From assembly GCA_963580285.1 (NCBI GenBank), contig OY757017.1:18865003-18929002 (forward strand): 64,000 bases of DNA. The letters run 5' to 3'. Position 1 is the stretch's first letter, and every line of letters starts with the position of its first letter. Positions 41,456 to 53,769 of the stretch are shown piece after piece. The notes beneath the pieces are model-generated. The model saw nothing but the letters and a program-made list of their open reading frames with translations, was not told the origin of the DNA and made no database searches. Source of the DNA: Lucinisca nassula (lineage: Eukaryota > Mollusca > Bivalvia > Lucinida > Lucinidae). Both the position numbers and the translations under genes were made by a program.

Positions 41456-42514
41456 TGGGAGGCAGCAGTGCAAAGACTATGTGAATGCTATATGCTGCAA
41501 CTAGTGGCACCATTACATGATTTTACCTGCCTTGTTAAATCTTTGAGATACTATTATAAAGACACCCAAGATCTATGTGACCAGCAAATTTATAACTCAA
41601 GTTTAGCTGCAGGGCCGGCTGGTAACAATAAATTTTGAAATAAACTAAAACAGCCTGTTCTGTATGAAAGTACGGAACAGTCTATAGATTTACCCGGTCA
41701 TGACGTGTCGAAGTCTGTGGCTTACTGTCTTTTATGCCATGTATCCATGTGGAATCCAACCTGCTATAGAAATTGTTTTTTCTCCAGGCCCTGCTGTTTT
41801 CACACGTTTGATTAATGTTTGTTTGTCTGATACAAAAGAACTATTGAAAGACTCATATACATAACAGTTGAGTTCCGCTAAATATTAATATTAAGACCAG
41901 CTAAAATAAAGACTAATTATGTTCTAGAAAGGGTTATCCTTTGGAAGCAAGGAATACACCACAGAACTGGAAAATATAAAGTGTACATGTTTTCTGGGCC
42001 AGACAAGCTTGTTTCGGCCAATTAAGCCTCATCAGTGACCCTCAAATATTTGCAAAACTCAACAATGGAATCAATGATCCCAAAGAACAAAAAATATAAA
42101 CTACTTACATATACAAACTAGTCTGGTTTTATGATTTCAATTATCTTTATTTGCATTTTCTAAACCAAGTTACCACATTTGGGACTGTTCAAAAGTGGTC
42201 TTTAAAAGGCCATTTTTGAAAAGTATTAAAGATGGTCTCACTAAAGGAATTTTACAATAGCACTAAAAGAATTGGAGGACAATTCCTGTAGTTTTATAAG
42301 CAAATAGTGTAGACGCTGTCTAGACGCCCGTTTTTGCGGTATCTGGTACGGGTCTCTACTGTCCCACTAGAGGATCGCTTGTCTCTAAAGAGGTTCAGAG
42401 TCTGGACTTAGACTGTTTTCTTTTGTCCTTTAATTCCTGTAGTTCAAGCAAACAGTGAAGATCCTGTTCAAACGCCGTATTCTGTGACGTCTGATCAGGG
42501 TTGACACCGGTAGT

Positions 42515-43375
42515 GTCCCATTTTGGAACCCTGGAAGTGGATCGGGGTCTTCACTGTCTGTATCCCATTTCGGAGCACCAGACATGTGGCCTCTGATCTG
42601 GGTCTACACTGCAGTTTCGCATTTTGGAACTCGAGACATGTGGTCTCTGATCGGGGTCTCCACTGTTTGTCTGACAGTATCTTATCCTTGAACCATAGGC
42701 ATGTGGCACCTGATCGTGATCTACTCTGTTTGTAAGAGTTCGATTTTGGAACCCTAGGCATGCGGCCTCTGATCTGGGTCTACACTGTCAGTATTGGATT
42801 TTGGAACCTTAGACATGTGGTCTTTTATCTAGGTCTTCACTGTTTGTCAGTATCCCATTTTGGAACCCTAGACACGTGGTCTCTGATCTGTGTCTACACT
42901 GTCAGTATCCCATTTTGGAACCCTATACATATTGTCACTGTTTGTCAGTATCCCATTTGTAACTCTAGACGTGGCCTCTGTTCTGGGTCTTTACTGTTTT
43001 CCAGTACCCCATTTCGGAACCCTAGACATGTGGCCTCTGATCTGGATCTTAACTGTTGTAAGTATCTCATTGTAGAACCCCAGACATGTGGCCTCTGATC
43101 TGGGTCTAACGAGTTTGTCAGTATCCCATTTTGGAACCAAAGACATGTGGTCTCGGATCTGTGTCTTCATTGTTTGTCAGGATCCCATTTTAGAACCCTA
43201 GATATGTTGCCTCTGATCTGGATCTTCACTGTTTTCAGTATCCCACTTTTGAACCCTTGACATGTTGCCTCTGATCTGTGTCTTCACTGTTTGTCAGAAT
43301 CTTACCTCTTGAAACCCTAGACATGAAGCATCTGATCTGGGCCTACACTATTTGTTAGTGTCCCATTTTGAAGCC
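42515..43375. repeat. ~59-bp minisatellite, array 1
   Basis: Diverged units: GGCCTCTGATCTGGGTCTAC, ACTGTTTGTCAGTATCCCAT and TTTGGAACCCTAGACATG. GATCTGGGTCTACACTGTTT also occurs in the dispersed hairpin repeats, so the array probably grew from one hairpin arm. Confidence 0.92.
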
Positions 43376-44059
43376 AACCTGCAATGACTCATGCACGACC
43401 ACTGAAATCTCGGATCAGCCTGCACATCTGCACAGTCTGTTCTGAGCTTTTGCTGATCACATAGGTCTTATTGGAACTTTGGCATCTTCTGGCTCAATTA
43501 AAAAGAATGAATCCTGTGTTTTGATGTTGTAAACCAGATTTTAGTAATCCAGGTTTTTGCTTGTTGCAACTCAAATCAAGCAGGAAAACAAACTTGGTAA
43601 TTATGATCTTGACAGGGGCCCATGGGAGCAATTCTCTTTAACAGTTCCTCCAACCAGACAACAAACAAAGTTGAAAGGTCAATAACTGACCCTATTTCAC
43701 CTATGTCCTGAGTCAAACCCATTTTCATTCGAGCCCAAAAATTCGAGCCCAGACCCAGCCCATGAGCCCAGCCCAGGTTTTACAGGTAGCCGGTAATATC
43801 AGGTTAGTCTGCGCTCAGAATGTTTACCTTTGAGGTTAAGGCTATTACATCCTGGCCAGATGTCCCTTGAGATGCAGTGTCAGAATCAGTTGGCTATTTA
43901 ACTGCACTGCAGTGCAGGAAAATTCTACAAAATGTTGGGTTAGGGTTATTTAAAAAGATAAAGCAGATAACTGTTTGTGTTTCTTCACCTTATAACCAGA
44001 GACTTTAATTACTAACTGCTCTTTGGACGAGATGTGGTCCTTGCATCCTTCACGAAGAT

Positions 44060-44640
44060 TGTTTGTTTGATTTAAGGTTTAACGTCCCCGTCAACACTGT
44101 ATAGGTCATTTTTGAGACGTTGCTTCCAATTTTGTGGGACTTTTACCCCACATTGAGATGTAATGGAATCTTAAGCCCTCACGTCCAATGAAACCAATAT
44201 GCTTTATATGTATGAACGGTCAAACATGCAACGTGACTTTTCCTGGGCAGGCTTAGAACCCCTAAGCGGTCTACCAGTACTAATGTGCGGTAGGTTTCAG
44301 CTCTGTGTGGAAGCATCATGCAGCCCAATCTATTTATGGTCCCGCCCATCGATGCTTGAAGAAATATATGGGCTGCATGATGCTTCCACGCAGAGCTGAA
44401 GCCGACCCACATAAGTGTACTGGTAAACCGCTTAGAGGATCTAAGCCGGCCCAGGCAAAGCGGTGTGAGTGGTTTCATTGGGCGACAGGGCTTGAGAAGT
44501 CATTTCATCTCAGTGTCGGGTAAAAGTCACACAAAATCGGAAGCAACGTCTCCAAAATGACCATTACAGTGTTGACAGGGACGGTAAACCTCAAAGCATC
44601 TATTTCGTCAAGCCATGATGGAGGGGGCTGGGAGGCAACG
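44060..44640 (-). mobile_element. Old SINE S1 split by a younger one
   Basis: A minus-strand S1 starts TTTAAGGTTTAACGTCCCCG and is interrupted at 44335. Its 5' end resumes at 44598 with ATCTATTTCGTCAAGCCATG. Confidence 0.88.
44336..44597 (+). mobile_element. Young SINE S1 inside the old S1
   Basis: ATGGTCCCGCCCATCGATGC ... GACAGGGACGGTAAACCTCA. It is flanked by the 8-bp duplication ATCTATTT at 44328-44335 and 44598-44605. The corresponding site in unit 1 (~41435-41442) is empty. Confidence 0.9.
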
Positions 44641-45429
44641 GTGTACAGACTATGTGAATGCTATATGCTGCAACTAGTGGTACCATTACATGATTTTATC
44701 TGTCTTGGTAAAACTCCGAGATACTGTTATGATCTATGTGATCACCATTTTATAACTCAGTTAAGAAACAGGGCAGGGAATAGACTGGTATCAATCCATT
44801 TAATTTATAAATAAACTGAAACAGTCTGTTCTATATGAAAATACGCAACAGTTTGTAGATTTACCCAATCATGAAGTGTCGAACTCTGTTACTTACTGTC
44901 TTTTATGCCATGTATCCCTGTGGAATCCAACCTGCTATGGAAAGTGTTTTTCTCCAGGGCCTGCTGTTTTCACACGTTTGATTTATGTACATATACAGTG
45001 GAGTTCTGCTTAATATAAAATATTAAGACCATGTAAAAATAAAGACGAAATCTGATTTAAAAAAAAATTGCAGAGATTTCAGCTATCTTTCTTTGTATTT
45101 TCTAAACCAGGTAACCACATTTGGGACTGTTCAAAAGTGGCCCTTAAAAGGCCTCTTTTGAAAAGTATTAAAGATGGTCTCAATAAAGGAGTTTTATGAA
45201 AGCACTAAATGAACTGGAGGATAATTCCTGTAGTTTTATAAGCAAATAGTGTAGACTCTGTTCAGATGCCCATTGTGGTATCTGCTAAGGGTGTACACTG
45301 TCCCACTAGAGGGTCGCTTGTCTCTAGAGAGGTCCAGAGTCTGGACTTAGACCGTTTTCTTTTGTCCTTTAATTCCTGTAGGTCAAGATCCTGTTCACAC
45401 GTCATATTATGTAACGTCTTATCATGGTC

Positions 45430-46860
45430 TACAATGTTAGTGCCCCATTTTGGGACCCTGGCAGTGGATCGGGTCTACACTGTCCGTATACAATTTTGGA
45501 ACCCAAGACATGTGGCCTCTGATCTGAATCTACACTGTCAGTTTCCCATTTTGGCTCGAGACATGTGGTCTCTGATTGGAGTCTCAACTGTTTGTCTGAC
45601 ATTGTGTTATCCTGGAACCATAGGCATGTGGCGCCTGATCTGGATCTACACTATTTGTCAGTGTTTGATTTTGGAACCATAGACATGCGGCCTCTGCTCT
45701 GGGTCTACACTGTCAGTATTCCATTTTGGAACCTTAGACATGTGGCCTTTGATCTAAGTCTTCACTGTTTGTCATTTTCCCATTTTTGAACCCAAGACAG
45801 GTTGTCTCTGATCTGTGTCTACACGGTCAGTATCCCATTTTTGAACCCTAAACATATTGCTTCTGATCTGGGTCGCGACTGTTTGTCAGTATCCCATTTG
45901 GAACTCTAGACGTGGCTTCTGATCTGGGTCTTCACTGTTTGTCAGTACCCCATTTGAAACTACAGACGTGGCCTCTGATCTGGGGCTTAACTGTTTGCCA
46001 GTACCCCATTTCGGAACCCTAGACACGTGGCCTCTGATCTGGTTCTTAACTGTTTGTCAGCATCACAGTTTGGAACCCTAGACACGTGGCCTCTGATCAG
46101 GATCTTAACTGTTTGTCGGTATCACATTTTGGAACCCTAGACACGTGGCCTCTGATCTGGATCTTAACTGTTTGTCGGTATCCCATTTTGGAACCCTAGA
46201 CACGTGACCTCTGATCTGGATCTTAACTGTTTGTCGGTATCCCATTTTGGAACCAGTAGACACGTGGCCTCTGATCTGGATCTTAACTGTTTGTCGGTAT
46301 CCCATTTTGGAACCCTAGAGAAGTGGCCTCTGATCTGGATCTTCACTGTCAGCCAGAATCCCATTTTGGAACCCTAGACACGTGACCTCTGATCTGTGTT
46401 TTCACTGTTTGTAGGTATCCCATTTTGGAATCCTAGACATATGGCCTCTGATCTGGGTCGTCTTTGTTTGTCAGTATCCCATTTTAGAACCCCAGACATG
46501 TGACCTCTGATCTGGATCTTCACTATTTATCAGAGTCCCATTTTAGAATCCTAGATATGATGCCTTTGATCTGGGTCTTCATTGTTTGTCAGTATCCCTT
46601 TTCAGAATCCTAGACATGTGGCCTCTGATCTGGATCTTCACTGTTTATCTGGAACCCATTTTAGAACCCTCGATTGTTGCATCTGATCTGGCTCTTCACT
46701 GTTTTCAGTATCGCACTTTTGAACCCCTGAGATGTTGCCTCTGATCTGTATTATCACTGTTTGTCAGTATCCCAACTTGTAACAAGACATGTAGCATCTG
46801 ATCTGGGCCTACACTGTCTGTTAGTGTCCCATTTCAAGCTAACCTGCAATGACCCATGCA
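45430..46860. repeat. 59-bp minisatellite, array 2
   Basis: About 24 units. Five adjacent units at 46080-46320 are nearly identical (CTGATCTGGATCTTAACTGT, TTGTCGGTATCCCATTTTGG, AACCCTAGACACGTGG), showing recent local amplification not shared with array 1. Confidence 0.94.
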
Positions 46861-46910
46861 CGACCACTGAAACCTCGGATCAGCCTGCACATCTGCACAG
46901 TCTGTTCTGA

Positions 46911-47210
46911 TTTGTTTGTTTGATTTGAGGTTTAACGTCCCCGTAAACCCTGTAAAGGTCATTTTGGAGACGTTGCTACCAATTTTGTGGGACTTTTACC
47001 CGACATTGGGATGAAATCGCATCTCAAGCCCTGTCGCCCAATGACACCAATAGGGATTATTAGCATGGACGGTCCGCCTCGCACCGCGGTTCCCGGACAG
47101 GCTTAGATCCTCTAAGCGGTTTACCAGTACTAGTGTGCGGGCCGGATTCAGCTCTGCGTGGAAGCATCATGCAGCCCATATATTTCTCCAAGCCCTATGG
47201 GCGGGGGCCG
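46911..47210 (-). mobile_element. SINE S1, full length, in duplication unit 2
   Basis: TTTGAGGTTTAACGTCCCCG ... CAAGCCCTATGGGCGGGGGC is flanked by the perfect 13-bp duplication CAGTCTGTTCTGA at 46898-46910 and 47211-47223. Unit 1 has the uninterrupted site at ~43434-43446. Confidence 0.95.
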
Positions 47211-47818
47211 CAGTCTGTTCTGAGCTTGTGCTGATCACATAGGTCTCAATGGAGCTCTGGGATCTTCTGGCTCAAATAAAAAGAATGATTCGCGTGTTTC
47301 GATGTTGTAATCCAAATTTTAGTAATCCAGGTTTTTGCTTGTTGCAACTCAAATCAAGCAGGAAAACAAACTTGGCAATTATAATCTTGACAGGGCCCAT
47401 GGGAGCAATTCTCTTAAACAGTTCCTCCAACCAGACAACAAACAAAGTTGAAAGGTCAATGACTGACCTTGTTTCACCTATGTCCTTAGTCGAACCCGTT
47501 TTCATGCGAGCCCAAAAATTCGAGCCCAGACCCAGCCCATGAGCCCAGCTTAGGTTTTACAGGTAGCCAAATTATTATGGTTTATGTCAGTTATGGATGC
47601 ATAGTTATAAATGTTGTGTCAATTAAGCTTTAAACATAGCCTTTAATAATTGCGTGGTAGCATCTATGATTGACGTTTGCACAAATAACAAGGGTGTAAA
47701 CGTGAATTGTTAAATGTTAGAAATGCTCAGAGAACATATATAAGGGACATATGAAATGATGTGTTGTTATGTTTCTAATGTTGTCATAACTTGTGTCCAA
47801 TCCCTTTGTATGTTTACA

Positions 47819-48088
47819 TTACGAAAACACGCCTATACCAGTACATTGTAAATTTTACCACCTAAAATAACGAAAATTTTAGACGAAAAATTGTGGTAAT
47901 TTTCTTATTTCTGATCAAAATATAGATTGTGGGTACACTTTAGAACCGCCTCATCGATGCGGTTCTAACGTGTGCCCACAAACTATGTTTTAAAGCAGAA
48001 ATAATAAAAATTAGGTTTACCCCTGAAAACCCCAGTTTTACTTTCGGGTTCAAGGGGATCAGAATTATATAGGCGTGTTTTCGCGATG
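47819..48088 (+). mobile_element. Foldback MITE M1
   Basis: Ends TTACGAAAACACGCCTATACC and ATAGGCGTGTTTTCGCG. The palindrome at ~47925-47990 contains GCCTC-ATC-GATGC. The second hairpin is shortened (ACTTTCGGGTTCAAGGGG). Confidence 0.89.
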
Positions 48089-48279
48089 ATGCAATAAAAT
48101 ATGTTTAATCTAATCTAAACAAATCTAAGGGACAGTTTTGAACATCTGAATTTGGGTTTAAGATGTAGAGAGATCCGAGCTGGTTATAATAAGATCTCAT
48201 TTTTGAAAGTATAAGTTTTGAAAGACTTTACTTATTGTGTTAACCCATGTTCTGCTGAATATTTTTTTTTTTATATATT

Positions 48280-48432
48280 TTTTTTTGGTTTGGGTTTTAC
48301 GGCCCTTTCAAGATTATTTCACTCATATCGAGCCGATCGTTAATCATAGGTGGGCGAAAACCGGAGTACCCGGAGAAAAACCTCCTGACCTTCCGTTTGT
48401 TACATGTGGGTTTACGGCGTCCCGCAAACCCC
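48280..48432 (-). mobile_element. SINE S3, 3' part
   Basis: On plus it reads GGTTTTACGGCCCTTTCAAG, ATATCGAGCCGATCGTTAAT and ACCGGAGTACCCGGAGAAAA, the reverse complement of the S3 tail and body. The tRNA-like head is missing. Confidence 0.8.
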
Positions 48433-50940
48433 CATGCTGACAAGACAACCGAGCGTGATCTCTGACAGGTGTACGGGCAGCTGTGGGGTAAGGCACAAGA
48501 AAGATGTTAGATGAATGACATGAATTATTTACAGTATCTACATACAACGCTTACAAACACAAAACATCACAATTTGTTGCTTCTGTAGCCAACTCACGAC
48601 GTCCGCTCCGAAGGCAAAACAATGTTCTGTGCTCGGAACGGGTGACGTGAATACCTACAGAAGCAAACAACAAAAACAACAACAACAAAAAAAAGGAAAC
48701 AACACAAGACGCGACTGGCCAGTTTATAACTTAGGGTGAATCCCCCATTCGCGTGAAACTTCCTCTCGCGAACTAGCAGAACTAGTCTATCAACATAGTT
48801 GATAATCATAGATTTAGCGATCACGTTTGCTGATCAGAGGTTTAGTGATCGTCCAAATAACCTGCAGGTAAGTTGACCTCTTCCATGGTCTCACATTTGT
48901 TTACAACGAACAATGATTTATATTCTGCTTCTACCCTGGTAGGCGCTGATTACGGCGGTCTGTCCGCCCTTGCTGGACCCTAACGCCTAGCGTCGTACAT
49001 GTACCAGTACCTGCTGCTATGAAGCAGGGAGCAGCAGGTCACACATTGTTGTGCCTGCAAATTACGATAACGGGACTAGAAACGAGTCACAAAACATACA
49101 TGCTATATCATGATCCCCCTCCCGGAGAAGTAAGAATATGTTCATGCATACACCGTTATTGCGCATGCGCCGACCAGACATACAGGCTGATTAGTGCATG
49201 CGACAAATAACCGTACAGCAGAACTCAACTTGACTGTGCATCAAATTATCAGCACCCAGCGCTTGACACAATAATACTCAAAGTTCATGTTTCCTTACTG
49301 AGCACTACAGAAATCAATTAATGCTCACTACTACTGAGCATAATACTCATCGAATTTGTGCTCACTACATTATCACAAGTAAGAGGCAATTGAACAGACC
49401 ACGCCTTTGCGCTACCTGGCCAGCTGCCAATTACAGGAAACATAACAATCTCTATTTCATATCCTTCTCCGCGACACGGCTCACAAATATAGCTATTCAC
49501 AAATTCAATACATTAATAACAGATAGAAACTACAACAGAAGATTTTCATCTATAATCCACAACATTTGTTAGTGTCTCATAAGGGCCAACACTGTTTGCC
49601 GTAAATTCTCTCTATTTGGTAGGCACCCCGTCACAACCGTCCTCGCGACGCCGATGACGCAGCTGACGTCATCCCCGCCGCTCAGGCCGTTATGACGTGT
49701 GGCGACCAAATACTCCCACTTATCATCATCACGTTCTTTATATGTACATACATGCACAAACTGAGTTATCAGACAGAAACGGCATCATTACAAAACGAAC
49801 TCGTAATTCTTCTTGAACAAAATTATTTCTAAGCTTGTAAAATAAAATTCATTACGGTTCATCATCACGGATAACCCAACAGGCTCTTGTAAGAGTTTGC
49901 CCTGATGATGAAGATATGGTTAAACCCGTCTTAAGTTTACGTTCCCTCTACACCTAATATCATATTGGGACGGAACCACGGTTTTCTAACCACAGCTAGT
50001 CAAAAGTCATGGATCAAACAAGTGACCCGGCGTTTATTAATTACATTCTACAAAAGGGGTCTAAAAGCCTAAATGAATCTAGAATGAGCGGGTGTCCAAA
50101 CTTTACGTCTCACCAACATCTAGGGTCAGCATGAGACAGGACCTCACTTAGAAAGACTCATTCTACTACTGGAGAAGCCTGGGATCGATGCTGCGACGTC
50201 TAGCTGGCAAAGCTAGTAGCCTAATCACTACAGGCCTCAACAGTGAATTCAGAATAGGCTTCAGAAAGTTGGGGTATACTAGAAGTAAACCCCTCCAAAA
50301 CCTACAAGCATGTTCATACAAAAATAATACTAAACATAGATTTAACATACCTTTCAATATACTTTCTATTTCCCCGTCACAATGTTGTGTTCACTCTTAC
50401 AACTTGACCTGCTGCTAAAGTGTTCGTTTTTTTCAGGGTTTATATATCTATGAATACTACCAGAAAATCATGCCTACTCATATTACCTTGCTTTGCTCGT
50501 GGCGAAGTGGAGATACCGGCCACAAACAAAGCCAGATAGCAAAAATCGAGTAGATAATGGATTTGCGTTCAAATAGTATATTTCCCATAGTAAAAATTGA
50601 TGAAACGACCCTATAATCAATGGCATGACTCCTGTCAAAACGAACACTCACACAACACGTGACGGGAATAAAAATCATATATGGCACAATTTGGCGGTTG
50701 GCGATTTTTAGGCAAATTCTATAGGACTCGGCCTTTTAGCGGCCCCCTGTATTGTAAAAACAGCTCTTTATAAACCACTCATGCATACATCGTATGATAT
50801 GTGCATGACTTGTTCATGGAGCCGCACAGTTTGCGTACCATATTTCACCTAAAATATTTCACTCGCACCGCCCTACCATATATCTACTAAAATAATTTAG
50901 ATGTGCATAAGCACCAGAGAGGTTTCCTATTCCATCTCGT
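48433..50940. other. Mostly unique-looking sequence, no gene identified
   Basis: The longest stretch without a recognised mobile element. Points of note: GCGCATGCGC near 49159 (NRF-1-like), a CpG-rich block around 49640-49700 with GACGCAGCTGACGTCATCCC, and a TGCTCACTAC/CTGAGCA cluster at 49295-49370. Open frames up to 83 codons show no recognisable domain. It could contain exons I cannot recognise. Confidence 0.4.
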
Positions 50941-50944
50941 AACA

Positions 50945-51035
50945 CCGTTGCAGAACTTGGCGTCTCACACGTGTCCCGAGCGAGGCTCGAACCCTAAGAG
51001 ACAGCGCTCTTATCCATTAGGCCACGGAGGCCCGT
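50945..51035 (-). mobile_element. SINE S3 head
   Basis: On plus: TTGCAGAACTTGGCGTCTCA, CGAGGCTCGAACCC (inverse B box) and GCGCTCTTATCCATTAGGCC, then ACGGAGGCCC. The ~15 bp between B box and anticodon arm are deleted. Confidence 0.8.
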
Positions 51036-51119
51036 CTGCTGAATATTTAAATATGTCACACCTACTACTGATTATCTGCCAATCAGATTACTTGATGCAA
51101 ATTATTGCAACAAATCCAT

Positions 51120-51205
51120 AAACTGGATGGCAAACAATGAAGATCCTGATCAGATGGCTTCTTCAGATGCCATCTGATCTGGATCTACATTGTTTCAAAG
51201 ATAAG
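51120..51205. repeat. Dispersed hairpin repeat
   Basis: GATCCTGATCAGATGGCTTC and AGATGCCATCTGATCTGGAT form a stem; the outer arms are GGCAAACAATG and CATTGTTTC. Confidence 0.75.
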
Positions 51206-51474
51206 GCATATCCGGGCTCAGCAGGACAAATGTTAAAAGCGAAGTACATGTACTAAAAGAACACTATACGACATAGGTCTATGGTACCCCACTACGTTAC
51301 ACTTGAAAGTGTTCCCTCAGCTAAAAATCTTGGGTCACAATATCAAAAGACCTCTAATGGACAGACCATATAAATAGTATACAAAAAGGCAAATCAGACC
51401 CTAGGTTTTCTAAAACGTAATACCCGGGTCCTGTAACAGGAACTTATAAAACTCTTGTCCACCCACAGACAGGC

Positions 51475-51615
51475 CAGCAGGCACACATCCCTAGGGCAAC
51501 GTCAAATCGACGTCGGTACAACGTCACGACGTTGATGTGACGTTGCATAAACGTCATGACGTCGCACCGAAGTTGATGCGACGTCAGACTTACGTCATGT
51601 GCCTGCTGGGAGAGT
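51475..51615. repeat. ACGTCGTTG-rich palindromic repeat
   Basis: CAGGCACACATCCCTAGGGC begins and CTTACGTCATGTGCCTGCTG ends a CpG-dense block of overlapping ACGTCGGTACAACGTC, GACGTTGATGTGACGTTG and CGACGTCAGA-type strings. The terminal CAGCAGGCACA / CAGGCACA pair is inverted, suggesting a small transposon. Related strings occur at 51700-51760. Confidence 0.7.
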
Positions 51616-52087
51616 ATGCCTCTACTGTGTGGTCACCATATACGGGAATGAGCCGCTAGATGGGTATCCCGAAATAACCGACCCATCAGGCATATGGCGC
51701 AAATGTGACATCAACGTCGGTGCCACGTCATGGCGTTTATGCAACGTACAATCTACGTATAGGGATATAAGTGACGCCTCCTTGACCAACGACGCATAGA
51801 CAATCGGCAGATCCTCCTGTATAAGGTCACATACGACCTTGTAGCAATACCCGTTGTTGAATATCTGATCCGGAACACCCGGCCATCTACACAGAACCCC
51901 CCTCTCGCATACCAACAGATCACAACTCTGAAATATTACTACAAGTTCTCATTTCCCCCAGACTATCATACAGTCCAGGAATGGTAAAACGAATCAGTCT
52001 AATTTTCCATTCAGGACATTTTTTTCCGGCCAACACTCACAGACAATCGATCCACCAATGCTGTCAGTTCTTTGATTAATTTCCATA

Positions 52088-52363
52088 TTACGGAAGCACA
52101 CCTATACAAGTACAGTATAAATTTTACCACGAAAAAACATAACTTTTAAGCTGAAAAATTGCGATATTTTTTCTTATTTCTGCTCAAAACATAGATTGTG
52201 AGCACTCGTGAGAACTGCCTCGTCAAGACGGTTCTAACGACTACCCACAGTCTATGTTTTAGAGCAGACAGAAGAAATATATAGTTTACCCCTGGAAACC
52301 CAAGTTTTACTATATAAAAGTGGGGTTGAAGGGGGTCAAAAGTATATAGGCCTGTTTTCATAA
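52088..52363 (+). mobile_element. Foldback MITE M1
   Basis: Ends TTACGGAAGCACACCTATA and ATAGGCCTGTTTTCATAA. The palindrome at ~52190-52260 is partly mismatched (GAACTGCCTCGTCAAGACGG). Confidence 0.87.
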
Positions 52364-52369
52364 TGATGG

Positions 52370-52716
52370 ACTGGCATATTTAAAGGAAAGAGTTTACTGT
52401 GCACAGCATTTCGATAACACACCCGTGCAAACTGGTGCATTTTTACTCATCTCCAAAATGGCCATTTTTCTGATGAAAATCTGTGATATTTTTCTTGTAA
52501 ATACTGCAAACATAGGTTGTGGGTGCTCGTTAGAACCGCCTCAATGAGGCGGTTCTAACGAGTACCCATAACCTATGTCTTGGAGCAAGAATAAGAAAAA
52601 TAATGTATGCCCCCGTAAACCCCAGTTTTCTCTATATAAAGTGGGGTATAGGGGGGTCTTCATTTCACGGACTTGTTCACGTGATGGTAAACTCTTTCCT
52701 TTAAATATGCCAGTGT
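52370..52716. mobile_element. TIR element enclosing a MITE M2
   Basis: A perfect 28-bp inverted repeat (ACTGGCATATTTAAAGGAAA plus GAGTTTAC, starting near 52370, and its reverse complement ending near 52714) encloses a complete M2 (~52408-52690). The M2 has ends CGATAACACACCCGTGCAAA and TTTCACGGACTTGTTCACG and an almost perfect palindrome at ~52513-52580 (GCCTC-AAT-GAGGC). Confidence 0.87.
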
Positions 52717-53029
52717 GAGCAAATTTTCCATTGAGAGAAGCCCCATATGATAGTAAAGGGTTTATTGGAGGGGGGGGGGGTGGGGCGCAGTAAGTTTTTC
52801 GATGCTGAAGCCCACGTGACTGTCACTGACTTCTCCATTTATTCGTACATTGTAAGGGGGTTATCTATTAAATCTCGACTGGAAACATCTGTTGAGCTTG
52901 AAAATAGTGTAGACCCAGACCAGACACCGTTGAAGTCCATTAGGTAAACATGCTCATGTAAAATAATGGCGTCCAACATGGTGTCAGGCATGAAAAATAT
53001 TGGGTAAAATTGCAATATGTTTCTTATTT

Positions 53030-53208
53030 TTACTTTCAACACAGATTGAGGGTGCTCGTTAGAACCGCCTCAATGAGTACCCACAAACTATGTTTTTGAG
53101 AAGCAATAAGGCAGAGAATGTATACCCCCGTAAACCCCAGTTTTCTCTATATTAAGTGGGGTTTAGAGGTGTCTTCGTTTCACGGACTTGTCATCGTGAT
53201 GGCTGCGT
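53030..53208 (+). mobile_element. MITE M2, palindrome collapsed
   Basis: GTGCTCGTTAGAACCGCCTC runs directly into AATGAGTACCCACAAACTAT, so most of the right arm is lost. The second hairpin and the TTTCACGGACTTGTCATCGT end are intact. Confidence 0.8.
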
Positions 53209-53454
53209 CTGGTTCGATGCTACACTTTTTACTGAAAAGACATCTAAATCTTAGTTCATGACTATTTTCCGAGATAATCCACACACCAGTACTCTCAGTG
53301 CTTTGATTTAAAGATTATTTGTCTTTGCAGCAAATAGTGTGTGTTATGCACATGCTTAATTGATAAGAGCTGCGTCAACAATCAGCGATTGATTGAAATG
53401 TTGCGTGAACTTTGAAGTAATTTTGTGTTGCCATGACGTTGATTTGACGTTTAC

Positions 53455-53705
53455 ATACACCTTCTCGGATGCGGGTCTGACTGGTGATCGGGAGGACGCG
53501 GTATCGATTCCCCTGTCAGGGTCGACAACATTCTTTCGTGGAGATTGATCATGAAGTCTTTTCTACGGTCATTCTCTCCCTTCCGCTGACTCAAGATGGG
53601 CAGTTGACAGTTTCTGGCGAAAGAATGCGCATAGCACTGGTTAAACGCTTTCGTATAAGCCTGCCCAGGAAAAGTGTGAATAGGTACAGTGGCGATAACG
53701 TTCGA
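53455..53705 (+). mobile_element. SINE S2
   Basis: GCGGGTCTGACTGGTGATCG, GGTATCGATTCCC (B-box-like), TCTTTTCTACGGTCATTCTC, CAGTTTCTGGCGAAAGAATG and AAGCCTGCCCAGGAAAAGTG. The head start is missing. Confidence 0.85.
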
Positions 53706-53769
53706 CCTACCCATTTTTGCGTTTAGGGTCCGTTTTGAAACCGTTGCAGAACGTTTGCGTTTCGGCAAC

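Larger units (their letters stand above)
40944..43791. repeat. Segmental tandem duplication, unit 1 (~2.85 kb)
   Basis: Begins GGTAATATCAGGTTAATCTG and runs through TGAGATGCAGTGTCAGAATC-type sequence, an S1 copy, an SCCACTAGAG-type stretch (GTCCCACTAGAGGATCGCTT at ~42360), the 59-bp minisatellite and a closing block CATGAGCCCAGCCCAGGTTT. The same order recurs in 43792-47574, offset by 2848 bp at the start. Confidence 0.9.
43792..47574. repeat. Segmental tandem duplication, unit 2 (~3.8 kb)
   Basis: Mirrors unit 1 in order and sequence (GGTAATATCAGGTTAGTCTG ... CATGAGCCCAGCTTAGGTTT). It is longer because of two extra S1 insertions (44336-44597 and 46911-47210) and a larger 59-bp array. Confidence 0.9.
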
